Shown one piece after another: positions 1 through 5,132 of a stretch of DNA of 5,132 bases. Position 1 is the first letter of the stretch; each line of letters begins with the position of its first letter. The notes under the pieces are model-generated. The model was given only the letters and a program-made list of their open reading frames with translations, was not told the DNA's origin and searched no databases. The position numbers were made by a program, and so were the translations under genes. The DNA comes from Sva-07 sp964592115 (GTDB lineage Bacteria; Actinomycetota; Acidimicrobiia; Acidimicrobiales; Ilumatobacteraceae), in the NCBI GenBank assembly GCA_964592115.1, contig CAZQCP010000172.1, forward strand, positions 1-5,132, read 5' to 3'.

Positions 1-90
1 GATGGTCGTCGTCGTGGTGGTGGTCGTCGTCGTGGTTGGAGGAACGGTCGTCGTCGTGGTGGTGGGCGGGACCGTGGTCGTAGGCAGCGT
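1..90 (-). repeat. Low-complexity Thr/Pro stalk-coding repeat
   Basis: On the minus strand this stretch is almost entirely ACG and ACC codons, giving runs of 6 and then 11 Thr split by two VPP triplets. It continues past the left edge. It encodes the stalk of the surface protein. Thr/Pro stalks of this kind usually act as extended spacers and are candidates for O-glycosylation; that is family knowledge, not visible here. Confidence 0.85.
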
Positions 91-1437
91 TTCGGGGATC
101 GGGGGGAGGGGTGTCAGCACGTGGATGTTGGCCGCTTGCGGGGCGCCTGCCCAGGTGGCCTGTCCCTGCACGCCCGTGCCCGACCACAGTTGGGTGTCGG
201 CGGTTGGTGCTTGGGTGTGGAACCCGAGCTCCCACCGCTCGCCGGTGAGGGTGACGCGGAATCGTGCGATGCCGTCGGCGCCGGTCACGCTGGCGGCGGC
301 GGGATTGGTCTGGAGGGCGAACCGCCGGTCGTTGGCCATGGTGGTCGTCATGTCCCAGGTCGGCCAGCCAGCTGCGTTCGCCGCGGAGCGCCGGGCACGG
401 ACGTCGTCCGTGGCCCCTGTCTCGTCGGCAGCGACGCTCGCGGCGATCGATCGGTGCCCGTCGATGCCGACGTCCGACAGCTGCACGACGGGCACGAACC
501 CCACCGGCTTGCCGTGGACGTCCGTGACGCGCACGGTGACGCCGTACGCGCCGGTCCGCGTCGGCGGTGTGCCGTCGGGCGTCGACCAGGTGAGCGATAG
601 GCGCACTCCGCCGACAGCATGTTGCGCCTCGGCGACAGTTGCCATGTATTGCGCGATGACGTACCCGTTGCGCAACGCCGAGAACTCGCCGCCCGAGCCG
701 CGCACCACGGCGGTGTCGCGGGCGAGCTTGCGCCCGGCGACGGCGCCGCTCGGGCTGGCGTCTTCGAGGAACATCTTGACGCCGAAGTTGACCGCCACGT
801 GCCGTCGACGGGTGTACTCGCCCCCGCCGAGGAGCGACGGATGCTGCCACTCGCCTGACGCCACGTCGTACGGCCCGGCCGCGCTGATGCCGTAGGGCAC
901 GACGCGGTCGCCGCCGAACGTCGCCATCAGTGCTGCCGCCCGTGCCATCTCGCCGGCGTCCCACAGCGGGGGGTCGGCGCGGAGTGCGATCGTGCCCTCG
1001 CCGGCGACGTCCTCCATCACGCAGTAGCCGACGCCCATCGAGTTGTTGGGTGATGGCGGGATGCCCCACAGCGCCCCGTAGTGGGCGCCGATGAAGGCGA
1101 ACGGGCCGCCGTTGCCTCGGTTTGCGGTGCCGGGCCACGAGGCCATGGTCGGTGACGCGGCGATCTCACCCCCGAACCCGTTGCGCGCCGTCCCGGCCGC
1201 GCCGTGGGCCGACCTGCCAGCAGGCGGCGCCAGCGCCCCACCCGTCGGCGCCTCGCCATCCCCACCCACCACGAACAGCGCTGCCACGGCCACGACCAGC
1301 CCAACGCCCCTGCCGGCGCGCCGCCACCCCCGCGCGGCAGGCAGGCCGGCCGCGCCGCAACGCGGGTCCGATGGTCGCGCGGTGTGGCTTCGCCGCGTCG
1401 TGTTGCATCGTTGTGTCGAGTTGCGCCGCATTTCCAC
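1..1437 (-). CDS. Surface protein with N-terminal membrane segment, GYC-motif domain, Ig-like domain and Thr/Pro stalk (partial, C-terminus outside window)
   Basis: The frame is open without a stop for 479 codons and runs off the left edge. The predicted protein has a basic N-terminus (residues 1-42, many Arg), a hydrophobic segment (about 43-58, GVGLVVAVAALFVV) and then an extracellular part. Residues about 85-270 form a globular domain with GAHYGALWG, a GYC motif (Cys139) and, later, AQYMATV (Gln263). Residues about 280-440 look like a beta-rich Ig-like domain (YGVTVRVTDVHGKPVGFVPV, later GIARFRVTLTGERW). A Thr/Pro stalk with VPP punctuation follows from about 450. I infer a stalked surface or wall protein; the C-terminal anchor, if any, is off-window. 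I chose GTG at 1437 because GGAG lies 7 bases upstream. ATG at 1431 (SD 13 bases away) and ATG at 1455 (only AGG upstream) are alternatives. It is separated from the right-hand operon by 482 bases, so it probably has its own promoter. Family assignment is uncertain; a thioester (TQXA-like) domain is only a possibility. Confidence 0.82.
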   Translation of the reverse strand, partial: MEMRRNSTQRCNTTRRSHTARPSDPRCGAAGLPAARGWRRAGRGVGLVVAVAALFVVGGDGEAPTGGALAPPAGRSAHGAAGTARNGFGGEIAASPTMASWPGTANRGNGGPFAFIGAHYGALWGIPPSPNNSMGVGYCVMEDVAGEGTIALRADPPLWDAGEMARAAALMATFGGDRVVPYGISAAGPYDVASGEWQHPSLLGGGEYTRRRHVAVNFGVKMFLEDASPSGAVAGRKLARDTAVVRGSGGEFSALRNGYVIAQYMATVAEAQHAVGGVRLSLTWSTPDGTPPTRTGAYGVTVRVTDVHGKPVGFVPVVQLSDVGIDGHRSIAASVAADETGATDDVRARRSAANAAGWPTWDMTTTMANDRRFALQTNPAAASVTGADGIARFRVTLTGERWELGFHTQAPTADTQLWSGTGVQGQATWAGAPQAANIHVLTPLPPIPETLPTTTVPPTTTTTTVPPTTTTTTTTTTTI

Positions 1438-1444
1438 CGCCTGG

Positions 1445-1448
1445 CTCC
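1445..1448 (-). promoter_or_regulatory. Shine-Dalgarno site deciding the start of the surface-protein gene
   Basis: GGAG on the minus strand sits 7 bases before the GTG at 1437 and 13 bases before the ATG at 1431. The spacing favours the GTG start. Confidence 0.5.
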
Positions 1449-1510
1449 GTTCCATTCGACGACCTGTCGATGCCCCAGTGGGCGACGAACACCCCGAAGC
1501 GGAACCCACC

Positions 1511-1541
1511 GCGCGTCGCGACGCGCCCGCGGGCGCGTCGC
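1511..1541. repeat. Two overlapping perfect palindromes
   Basis: Positions 1511-1526 (GCGCGTCGCGACGCGC) form a perfect 16-bp palindrome, and 1518-1541 form a perfect 24-bp palindrome. They share the arm GCGACGCGC (1518-1526), which can pair with GCGCGTCGC at 1511-1519 or at 1533-1541. The cluster lies 74 bases upstream of the GTG start at 1437. It could be an operator or alternative RNA hairpins; no U-tract follows on either strand. The role is unknown. Confidence 0.7.
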
Positions 1542-1578
1542 TCCGTCGCCGACGATGTGCCCGCGGGCGGCACAGCTC

Positions 1579-1873
1579 GTGCCTGGCTCGGAGGCGGGCG
1601 GCATGTGTGCCGGTCTTCGCAACGGATGGCGCCCGCCTCGGAACCTGGCGGCTCGCGTGCCGCTCCTGATGGTGGCCGCCGGCCCATGGCACGGACGGTG
1701 CCTGCTTCGGAACCTGTCGGCTGGTGTGTCGCCGCTACGAGTTCGGGCTTCGTGGCGCCGACGCTTCGCCCGGCGGGTGGAACGGGTGGTGCCTGGTTCG
1801 GAGGTGGGCGTCGTGCGTGCCGGTTTCCGCCAGGAAGGGTGCCTGCTTCGGAACCTGGCACCTTGTGTGCCGC
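1579..1873. repeat. Array of five degenerate 35-bp interspersed repeats
   Basis: Units begin at 1579, 1629, 1698, 1789 and 1839 (spacing 50, 69, 91, 50). Each unit has the core TCGGA. Most start with GTGCCTG and contain a second GTGCC near the end. Two subtypes exist: TCGGAGG (units 1 and 4) and TCGGAACCTG (units 2, 3 and 5). Units 1-2 and 4-5 have the same 50-base offset, so a piece of roughly 95-130 bp containing two units appears to have been duplicated. Irregular spacing and divergence rule out a CRISPR array. Confidence 0.75.
1838..1862 (-). terminator. Possible hairpin terminator downstream of the operon
   Basis: GGTGCC and GGCACC form a 6-bp inverted pair around a 13-base centre that is itself partly symmetric (TTCGGAA). 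The hairpin lies 57 bases beyond the TGA at 1920-1922 in the direction of transcription. No U-run follows, so intrinsic termination is doubtful. The hairpin coincides with the last unit of the 35-bp repeat array and may only reflect repeat structure. Confidence 0.25.
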
Positions 1874-1919
1874 CGGAGAGGTTGGCGGGTGGTGGTTGCG
1901 TCGCCGAGGTGGGGGAGGG

Positions 1920-3059
1920 TCAGAAGCCGTGGACGCAGACGGTGAACGACTTCGAGTCGTGGCCGCCGCCGGCGGGGCGGAGGGCGAGGTTGAAGCCGCT
2001 GCGGATCGTGTAGAAGTCCTGCGGCGGGTTGTACGTCGTCGGCGAGGCGAAGAAGTCGGTCTCACCGTTGGCGTAGGGCGACCAGCTCACGTAGTTGAGC
2101 GTCCGGCCGGCGCCGCTGATGCGCTCCTTGGCCGCCCGCAGGTCGATCTCGGTCGTCCATCCGTAGAAGAACGGGTTGGTGGCGAAATCGTTACGGGTGG
2201 TCGCGGCGGTGACGACGAGGCACGCCTGGACGTCGGTCCACGTGTCCTGCACCGTGGTGATCGTGTACCAGCTCGGCGGGGCGGGCGCTGGAACGGGCGC
2301 GTTGTAGTCGCAGATCGTGATCAGCGCCGTTTGCGATGACGTGATCGGCGTGTTGTTCGTGCGCGGGTCCCAGCCGCCGCCGTGGGTGCGCCCGGTGATC
2401 AGGACGCTGGTCGGGCTCTCGATCACGATCGTGCCCGTGCCGTTGAGGTTGATGTGGCTGGCCGGCGTGCCGTACCAGGGCGACTGCGTCAGGTCGATCC
2501 GCAGCGCCCAGTGGCGCGGCGTCGAGTCGATGCCACTGACGTGGGCGACGGTGCACGCCTGGCGGGCTGAGTCGAGCGTCCAGACGGTGTCCTCGATGAC
2601 CGTGTTCGGGTTGGCGGGGGAGATGCCGCCGCTGCCGCCCCCGCCTGGATTGGTCGGGACCGTTGTCGTGGTCGAGGTGGTCGGCAACGTGGATGTCGTC
2701 GAGGTGGTGGAGGTGGTCGATGTCGTGCTGGTGGAGGTCGTGGTCGTGGAGGTCGTCGACGTCGTGCTCGTGGTCGGCGGGAGCGTCGTCGTCGTGGACG
2801 TCGTGCTCGTCGTGGTGGACGACGTGGTGGTTGTGGACGTCGTGGTCGTGGTGGTTGTCGACGTGGTCGCCGCGCTGACCTCGGCGCTGAAGTGGATCGC
2901 ATCGGTCCACGCCGCAGCCGTCGCCTGGATTCCGGCGGCCGTGGCGATGAGCCCCGCCATGGCGAGCAGCGTGGCGATGCTGCGCGCTCGGCGACGAGTC
3001 ATCCGCCATGCCGCGCCGGCTCGTCGGACGGCGTCGCTGAGCACGGTCCGGCCGTTCAC
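1920..3059 (-). CDS. Probable SipW-dependent secreted protein with Thr/Ser linker and two tandem homologous domains
   Basis: This is a 379-residue protein, unrecognised as a whole. It has an Arg-rich n-region (about 1-29), a hydrophobic core (30-49) and an AAAWTD motif (48-53), which fits SipW-cognate signal peptides with cleavage just before or within that motif. Residues 65-134 are a Thr/Ser linker with LPP, LP and VP breaks, followed by a Gly-rich hinge (139-145). Two C-terminal units follow, about 157-251 and 268-376. Both contain WT(L)D...QAC near the start, W...IDL in the middle and ITIC or FTVC at the end. Each therefore has one Cys at either end (C169/C250, C280/C375), compatible with a beta-sandwich closed by a disulfide, as in CBM2-like modules; binding function is speculative. 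The GTG start overlaps the upstream stop as GTGA, indicating translational coupling. A G-rich stretch (GGGG, 7 bases upstream) may assist. It is last in the operon and likely processed by the peptidase encoded two genes upstream. Confidence 0.85.
   Translation of the reverse strand: MNGRTVLSDAVRRAGAAWRMTRRRARSIATLLAMAGLIATAAGIQATAAAWTDAIHFSAEVSAATTSTTTTTTTSTTTTSSTTTSTTSTTTTLPPTTSTTSTTSTTTTSTSTTSTTSTTSTTSTLPTTSTTTTVPTNPGGGGSGGISPANPNTVIEDTVWTLDSARQACTVAHVSGIDSTPRHWALRIDLTQSPWYGTPASHINLNGTGTIVIESPTSVLITGRTHGGGWDPRTNNTPITSSQTALITICDYNAPVPAPAPPSWYTITTVQDTWTDVQACLVVTAATTRNDFATNPFFYGWTTEIDLRAAKERISGAGRTLNYVSWSPYANGETDFFASPTTYNPPQDFYTIRSGFNLALRPAGGGHDSKSFTVCVHGF
2658..2870 (-). repeat. Low-complexity Thr/Ser linker-coding repeat
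   Basis: About 70 codons, nearly all ACG, ACC, TCG, TCC or AGC, encode the linker between the signal peptide and the paired domains. Short TSTTSTT-like units recur without a strict period, and LPP, LP and VP breaks interrupt them. On the plus strand the same bases give a spurious Val-rich open frame. Confidence 0.88.
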
Positions 3060-3592
3060 GTCATCACCCCGTGGCGCGGTCGCACGAGCAGCGCGCCGGC
3101 GGCGATCGCGAGCAGGCCACCACCGGCGACAGCGACCAGGAGTGTCGTGTCGACGGTGGACGTCGAGCGCGCCTCGACGATGCGCACCTGCCCGACGAGC
3201 GTGGTCCTGGCGCCTGGCGGCACGTCACCCGTGAGGGTCGCATCGACGGTGAGCGTGTGTGGTCCCTGCTCCAGTTCGAGTCCAGCGACGAGTGGCCGGC
3301 AGCCGCTGCCGACCGCATCGCAGATGGTCATGTCGACGGTGATCGCGTTCGAGTCGACGCCGTTCTGGACGATCTCGGCATCGGTGACGCGGGAGGGGAC
3401 AGGGATCTCGACATCCGACGTCCGGGTCTGCATGACTCCTGGGCGGAACGTGTCGAAGTCGAGCGCGACGCTGAGCGACTCGGGTGCCCGCTTGTCGCTG
3501 GGGAGGCCGATGAACGCCAGCCCGAGCGCGACGAGAACCACCCCGCACAGCAGTGCGGTGGTGGCCCTCCTGGCGGCGGTGCGGATGTCCAT
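3056..3592 (-). CDS. Bitopic membrane protein of unknown function in the SipW operon
   Basis: The 178-residue product is not a family I recognise. A hydrophobic segment near the N-terminus (about 12-30) may be an uncleaved anchor or a signal peptide. It is followed by a beta-rich extracytoplasmic part (about 35-145) with alternating hydrophobic strands such as SVALDFDTF, NAITVDMTI and HTLTVDATLTGDV, and a CDAVGSGC pair (Cys91/Cys98) that could form a disulfide. A second membrane helix (about 149-170) and a short basic tail (RPRHG) close it. ATG at 3592 is 12 bases after the peptidase stop and has GAG 8 bases upstream. Its stop overlaps the next gene's start by four bases. Position between the peptidase and a client suggests an assembly, anchoring or minor-subunit role at the membrane; this is inference from context only. 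Confidence 0.82.
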   Translation of the reverse strand: MDIRTAARRATTALLCGVVLVALGLAFIGLPSDKRAPESLSVALDFDTFRPGVMQTRTSDVEIPVPSRVTDAEIVQNGVDSNAITVDMTICDAVGSGCRPLVAGLELEQGPHTLTVDATLTGDVPPGARTTLVGQVRIVEARSTSTVDTTLLVAVAGGGLLAIAAGALLVRPRHGVMT

Positions 3593-3604
3593 CGTCGATG
3601 CTCG

Positions 3605-4561
3605 TTATCCGGTCAGCGTCGGTTCCCGATGCTCGCCGCCCACGGACTCAGGCTCGTCGAGCGTCTGCTCGCTGGGTGGTCGCACCTGCTCGATGGCATC
3701 CGAGGGCGGGAGCTGGAAGTCCCACAAGCCGCCGTGCCCGTCGCCTTCCGATGAGCCAAGCACCGCACCGCTCGCAGTTCGTTCATCGTCGGACTTGGCG
3801 TCGGACTGCGATGAGCCAACCGCCGCGACGGGCGTGGATCGCTCATCGTTGGAGGGCTCGAGCGACGTGCCGGTCATGGTGCTGGCGACGTCGATGCCGA
3901 GGGCGTAGAGCGCGAGGTCGAGGTCGTCCATCGCTCGGAGGTGTTCGACGTCGACACCCACCGCCGCAAGCTCCTCGTCGAGCTCGTCGACCCGGGGGTC
4001 GCTTCGGCCGAGACGGATGACGCGTCGCACGACCTGACGCTTGGGCTCGTCGAGCAGCGAGATCCCGAGCAGCGCCACGAGCGCCACGATGATCGGGATC
4101 GCCACGGCGGGCTCCATCACCTTGGAGACGACCTTGCCGCCTTGCGGGATCCGGATCCACGGCGTCAGGACCTGGTCGCCTACGACGTACGTCTCCGGAT
4201 CCTCGTGTGCGTTATCGTCGCCCTTCATCCGAATGGCCCACGCGTCGTCGCCGTCAGCACCGGCCGTCGCTTCCGGATCGCCGGGATCGAGCCGTTCGAT
4301 CGAGACCACACGATGCGTCACTGCCTTGTCGGTGTGAGTGCTAGCGAGCGAGAGCACGTCGCCGACTTCGACGGTTGAGGTGGCGATCCATCGATCGATG
4401 AGTAGGTCGCCGGTTCCGATCGCGGGTTGCATCGAGCCGGAGATGACCACCATCGGCTGGACGGTGTGCGCCCGGCTTCCGACCCACACGACGCCCGCCA
4501 CGACACCGAGAAGCGCGCCGAGCCAGAGTACGAACGTGCCGAGGATTCGGATGGATCGCAT
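3605..4561 (-). CDS. sipW: SipW-type (archaeal/ER-type) signal peptidase I with long C-terminal tail
   Basis: This is a membrane peptidase that removes signal peptides of TasA/camelysin-like exported proteins. From the chosen ATG the product has 318 residues. It has a first membrane helix (about 4-28), a catalytic-Ser box MVVISGSMQP with Ser43, a VTHRVV box with His83 in place of the bacterial Lys, and a KGDDNAHEDP box (114-122) with the acidic residues expected in this class. A second membrane helix follows (about 152-171). The active-site domain therefore faces outside. The C-terminal extension after the second helix is about 147 residues, acidic, cytoplasmic by prediction, and longer than expected for a minimal SipW; it contains a 20-residue tandem duplication. 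I chose ATG 4561 over the in-frame ATG at 4603 because GGAG lies 5 bases upstream and the 4603 codon sits in a strong hairpin. The gene follows one likely client and is 12 bases before the next gene. Confidence 0.93.
   Translation of the reverse strand: MRSIRILGTFVLWLGALLGVVAGVVWVGSRAHTVQPMVVISGSMQPAIGTGDLLIDRWIATSTVEVGDVLSLASTHTDKAVTHRVVSIERLDPGDPEATAGADGDDAWAIRMKGDDNAHEDPETYVVGDQVLTPWIRIPQGGKVVSKVMEPAVAIPIIVALVALLGISLLDEPKRQVVRRVIRLGRSDPRVDELDEELAAVGVDVEHLRAMDDLDLALYALGIDVASTMTGTSLEPSNDERSTPVAAVGSSQSDAKSDDERTASGAVLGSSEGDGHGGLWDFQLPPSDAIEQVRPPSEQTLDEPESVGGEHREPTLTG
3749..3868 (-). repeat. 60-bp in-frame tandem duplication in the peptidase tail
   Basis: Two consecutive imperfect 60-base units (3749-3808 and 3809-3868), both beginning CGATGAGCCAA on the plus strand, encode two related 20-residue stretches. 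In the protein both read S-N/D-D-E-R ... A-V ... G-S-S-Q/E-x-D. It lies in the disordered-looking cytoplasmic tail. Confidence 0.7.
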
Positions 4562-4566
4562 CGATG

Positions 4567-4570
4567 CTCC
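4567..4570 (-). promoter_or_regulatory. Shine-Dalgarno site deciding the peptidase start
   Basis: GGAG on the minus strand is 5 bases before the ATG at 4561. No comparable site precedes the upstream in-frame ATG at 4603. Confidence 0.65.
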
Positions 4571-4584
4571 GTAGGTCGCGCAGC

Positions 4585-4624
4585 GGCCCGGACGGCCGGT
4601 CATCGCTGACCAGCCATCCAGGCC
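4585..4624 (-). promoter_or_regulatory. Strong intercistronic hairpin (18-bp stem, GCGA tetraloop)
   Basis: In the minus-strand transcript the arm GGCCUGGAUGGCUGGUCA pairs over all 18 positions with UGACCGGCCGUCCGGGCC, closing a GCGA (GNRA) loop. All three non-Watson-Crick positions are U-G wobbles. The hairpin begins 9 bases after the stop of the TasA-like gene and ends 14 bases before the GGAG of the peptidase gene. No U-run follows, so it is not a classic terminator. An mRNA-stabilising, processing or attenuating element that sets the ratio of structural protein to peptidase is the likely reading. Confidence 0.8.
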
Positions 4625-4633
4625 GATGACTGC

Positions 4634-5132
4634 TCAGGGGTTGGGGTCGGCGGTGGGGGCTTCCGAGGAGCCGTTCACCACGATGGTGACCGATCCGGTC
4701 GCGCGTACCGCGCTCTGCGTCCAGTCTGAATCGCCGGTGATCGAGATGTCGATCGTGGCACTCTCACCGGCATCCAGCACGTCGTCGGACCAGATTCCAA
4801 AGCTCGGCGTGTAGCCATCCTCGACCAGACTCTCGTCCAGGGTGATGACGGGATCTCCGAGGTAGATGGGGATGTTGCCGGCGTTCTGGACCGAGATCGG
4901 GTAGGTGTCAGCGACGTTCGGGCCGACCGCATCGAAAGCGGTTGACGGGAGGACGATGGCGCTGCCGGCGCCGTCGGCCTCGACCCAACCAGCGGCGTGA
5001 CCGGGGACGGCAGGCTGCCAACCCTGGAGATTGAAGTCGCCAGTGCTGGCCGAGCCACCGAACCAGACCTCATCGGACCAGGCGGCGCTGGTGAGGGCGG
5101 CGCCGATGCCGAGGACGGCGACGCCGGCCAGG
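4634..5132 (-). CDS. TasA/camelysin-like secreted protein with SipW-dependent signal peptide (partial, N-terminus outside window)
   Basis: The frame enters from the right edge and gives 165 residues to a TGA at 4634-4636. The visible start is the end of a signal peptide: a hydrophobic core LAGVAVLGIGAALTS followed by AAWSDE, the typical SipW-class cleavage region. The mature part shows a feature common in this family, GGSASTGDFNLQGW just after the signal. Beta strands follow, including YPISVQNAGNIPIYLGDPVI (a TasA-like N-G/N-x-P strand) and ATIDISITGDSDW, and the protein ends in a strand (GSVTIVVNGS) and a short Pro-rich tail. It lacks cysteines in the visible part and has no C-terminal membrane helix, so it is predicted to be released or assembled outside. 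It probably precedes the peptidase gene in one transcript and is the likely major client. The missing N-terminal part is probably only the Met and charged n-region, perhaps 10-30 residues. Confidence 0.88.
   Translation of the reverse strand, partial: LAGVAVLGIGAALTSAAWSDEVWFGGSASTGDFNLQGWQPAVPGHAAGWVEADGAGSAIVLPSTAFDAVGPNVADTYPISVQNAGNIPIYLGDPVITLDESLVEDGYTPSFGIWSDDVLDAGESATIDISITGDSDWTQSAVRATGSVTIVVNGSSEAPTADPNP

Larger units (their letters stand above)
1438..1919. other. Gene-free 482-bp region between the operon end and the next gene
   Basis: Several frames are open here on both strands, as expected at this GC content, but none has family-like sequence. The repeated peptide strings seen in different frames and strands (for example PGSEAG and PASEP) come from DNA repeats, not from a protein. 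The region holds five degenerate 35-bp repeats, a hairpin 57 bases past the stop of the gene ending at 1920, and overlapping palindromes at 1511-1541. It must contain any terminator of the right-hand operon and any promoter of the left-hand gene. I could not identify a convincing -10/-35 pair. Confidence 0.6.

Noticed and set aside
2..895. Plus-strand open frame starting with a poly-Val stretch
   Set aside because: It is the antisense of the Thr-rich stalk and the globular part of the minus-strand surface protein, which has a sensible domain order, a signal/anchor and an SD site.
1579..1873. CRISPR array
   Set aside because: Repeats differ from each other at many positions, the spacing is 50, 69, 91 and 50 bases, and no cas gene is present in the window.
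1166..2065. 299-codon minus-strand open frame with recurring PGSEAG peptides
   Set aside because: It overlaps the 3' end of one real gene and the 5' part of another in different frames. The peptide repeats also appear in plus-strand frames, so they reflect DNA repeats.
1122..2339. 405-codon plus-strand open frame
   Set aside because: It spans an intergenic repeat region and the antisense of two genes. The product is Arg/Pro/Gly-rich without family-like segments, as expected for a shadow frame at high GC.
2317..3908. Long plus-strand open frames across the operon (2317-3234 and 2892-3908)
   Set aside because: They are antisense to three minus-strand genes with recognisable signal peptides, membrane helices and a peptidase active site. 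Their own products have none.
4585..4624. Intrinsic transcription terminator
   Set aside because: The stem is strong, but the bases after it (GCTGCGCGACC on the minus strand) contain no U-tract, and the next gene follows at once with its own SD.
4675..5073. 132-codon minus-strand frame rich in Ser, Arg and Pro
   Set aside because: It is a shifted frame inside the TasA-like gene, whose own frame gives a signal-peptide end and regular beta strands.

Overview
The window is GC-rich throughout, and every supported gene is on the minus strand. High GC, long Thr/Ser linkers punctuated by VPP or LPP, and Trp-Thr/Ser-Asp type SipW signal peptides suggest a high-GC actinobacterium, plausibly of the Acidimicrobiia (Ilumatobacter-like). 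That placement is inference from sequence style, not from a marker gene.

Reading leftward from the right edge, four genes lie head to tail and look like one operon. (1) The 3' part of a small secreted protein with a TasA/camelysin-type SipW-dependent signal peptide (4634-5132, 5' end outside the window). (2) A SipW/archaeal-ER-type signal peptidase I with a Ser-His active site and an unusual long acidic cytoplasmic tail (3605-4561). (3) An unrecognised bitopic membrane protein with a beta-rich ectodomain (3056-3592). (4) A second probable signal-peptidase client, with a roughly 70-residue Thr/Ser linker and two tandem, mutually similar C-terminal domains that each carry an N-C cysteine pair (1920-3059). 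Genes 3 and 4 overlap by four bases (GTGA). Genes 2 and 3 are 12 bases apart. Between genes 1 and 2 lies an 18-bp-stem hairpin with a GCGA tetraloop.

The stretch 1438-1919 carries no convincing gene. It holds five degenerate 35-bp repeats, a small hairpin downstream of the operon end, and a cluster of overlapping perfect palindromes upstream of the next gene.

That next gene (1437 to beyond position 1) encodes a membrane-anchored or secreted surface protein: a basic N-terminus, one hydrophobic segment, a globular domain with a GYC motif, an Ig-like domain, and a Thr/Pro stalk that runs off the left edge.

Taken together, this looks like a cell-surface or extracellular-matrix locus. A dedicated SipW-type peptidase would mature a TasA-like subunit and a Thr-rich two-domain protein. 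A small membrane protein of unknown role is co-translated, and a further stalked surface protein follows. The coupling to matrix or fibre formation is inferred from known SipW/TasA systems.
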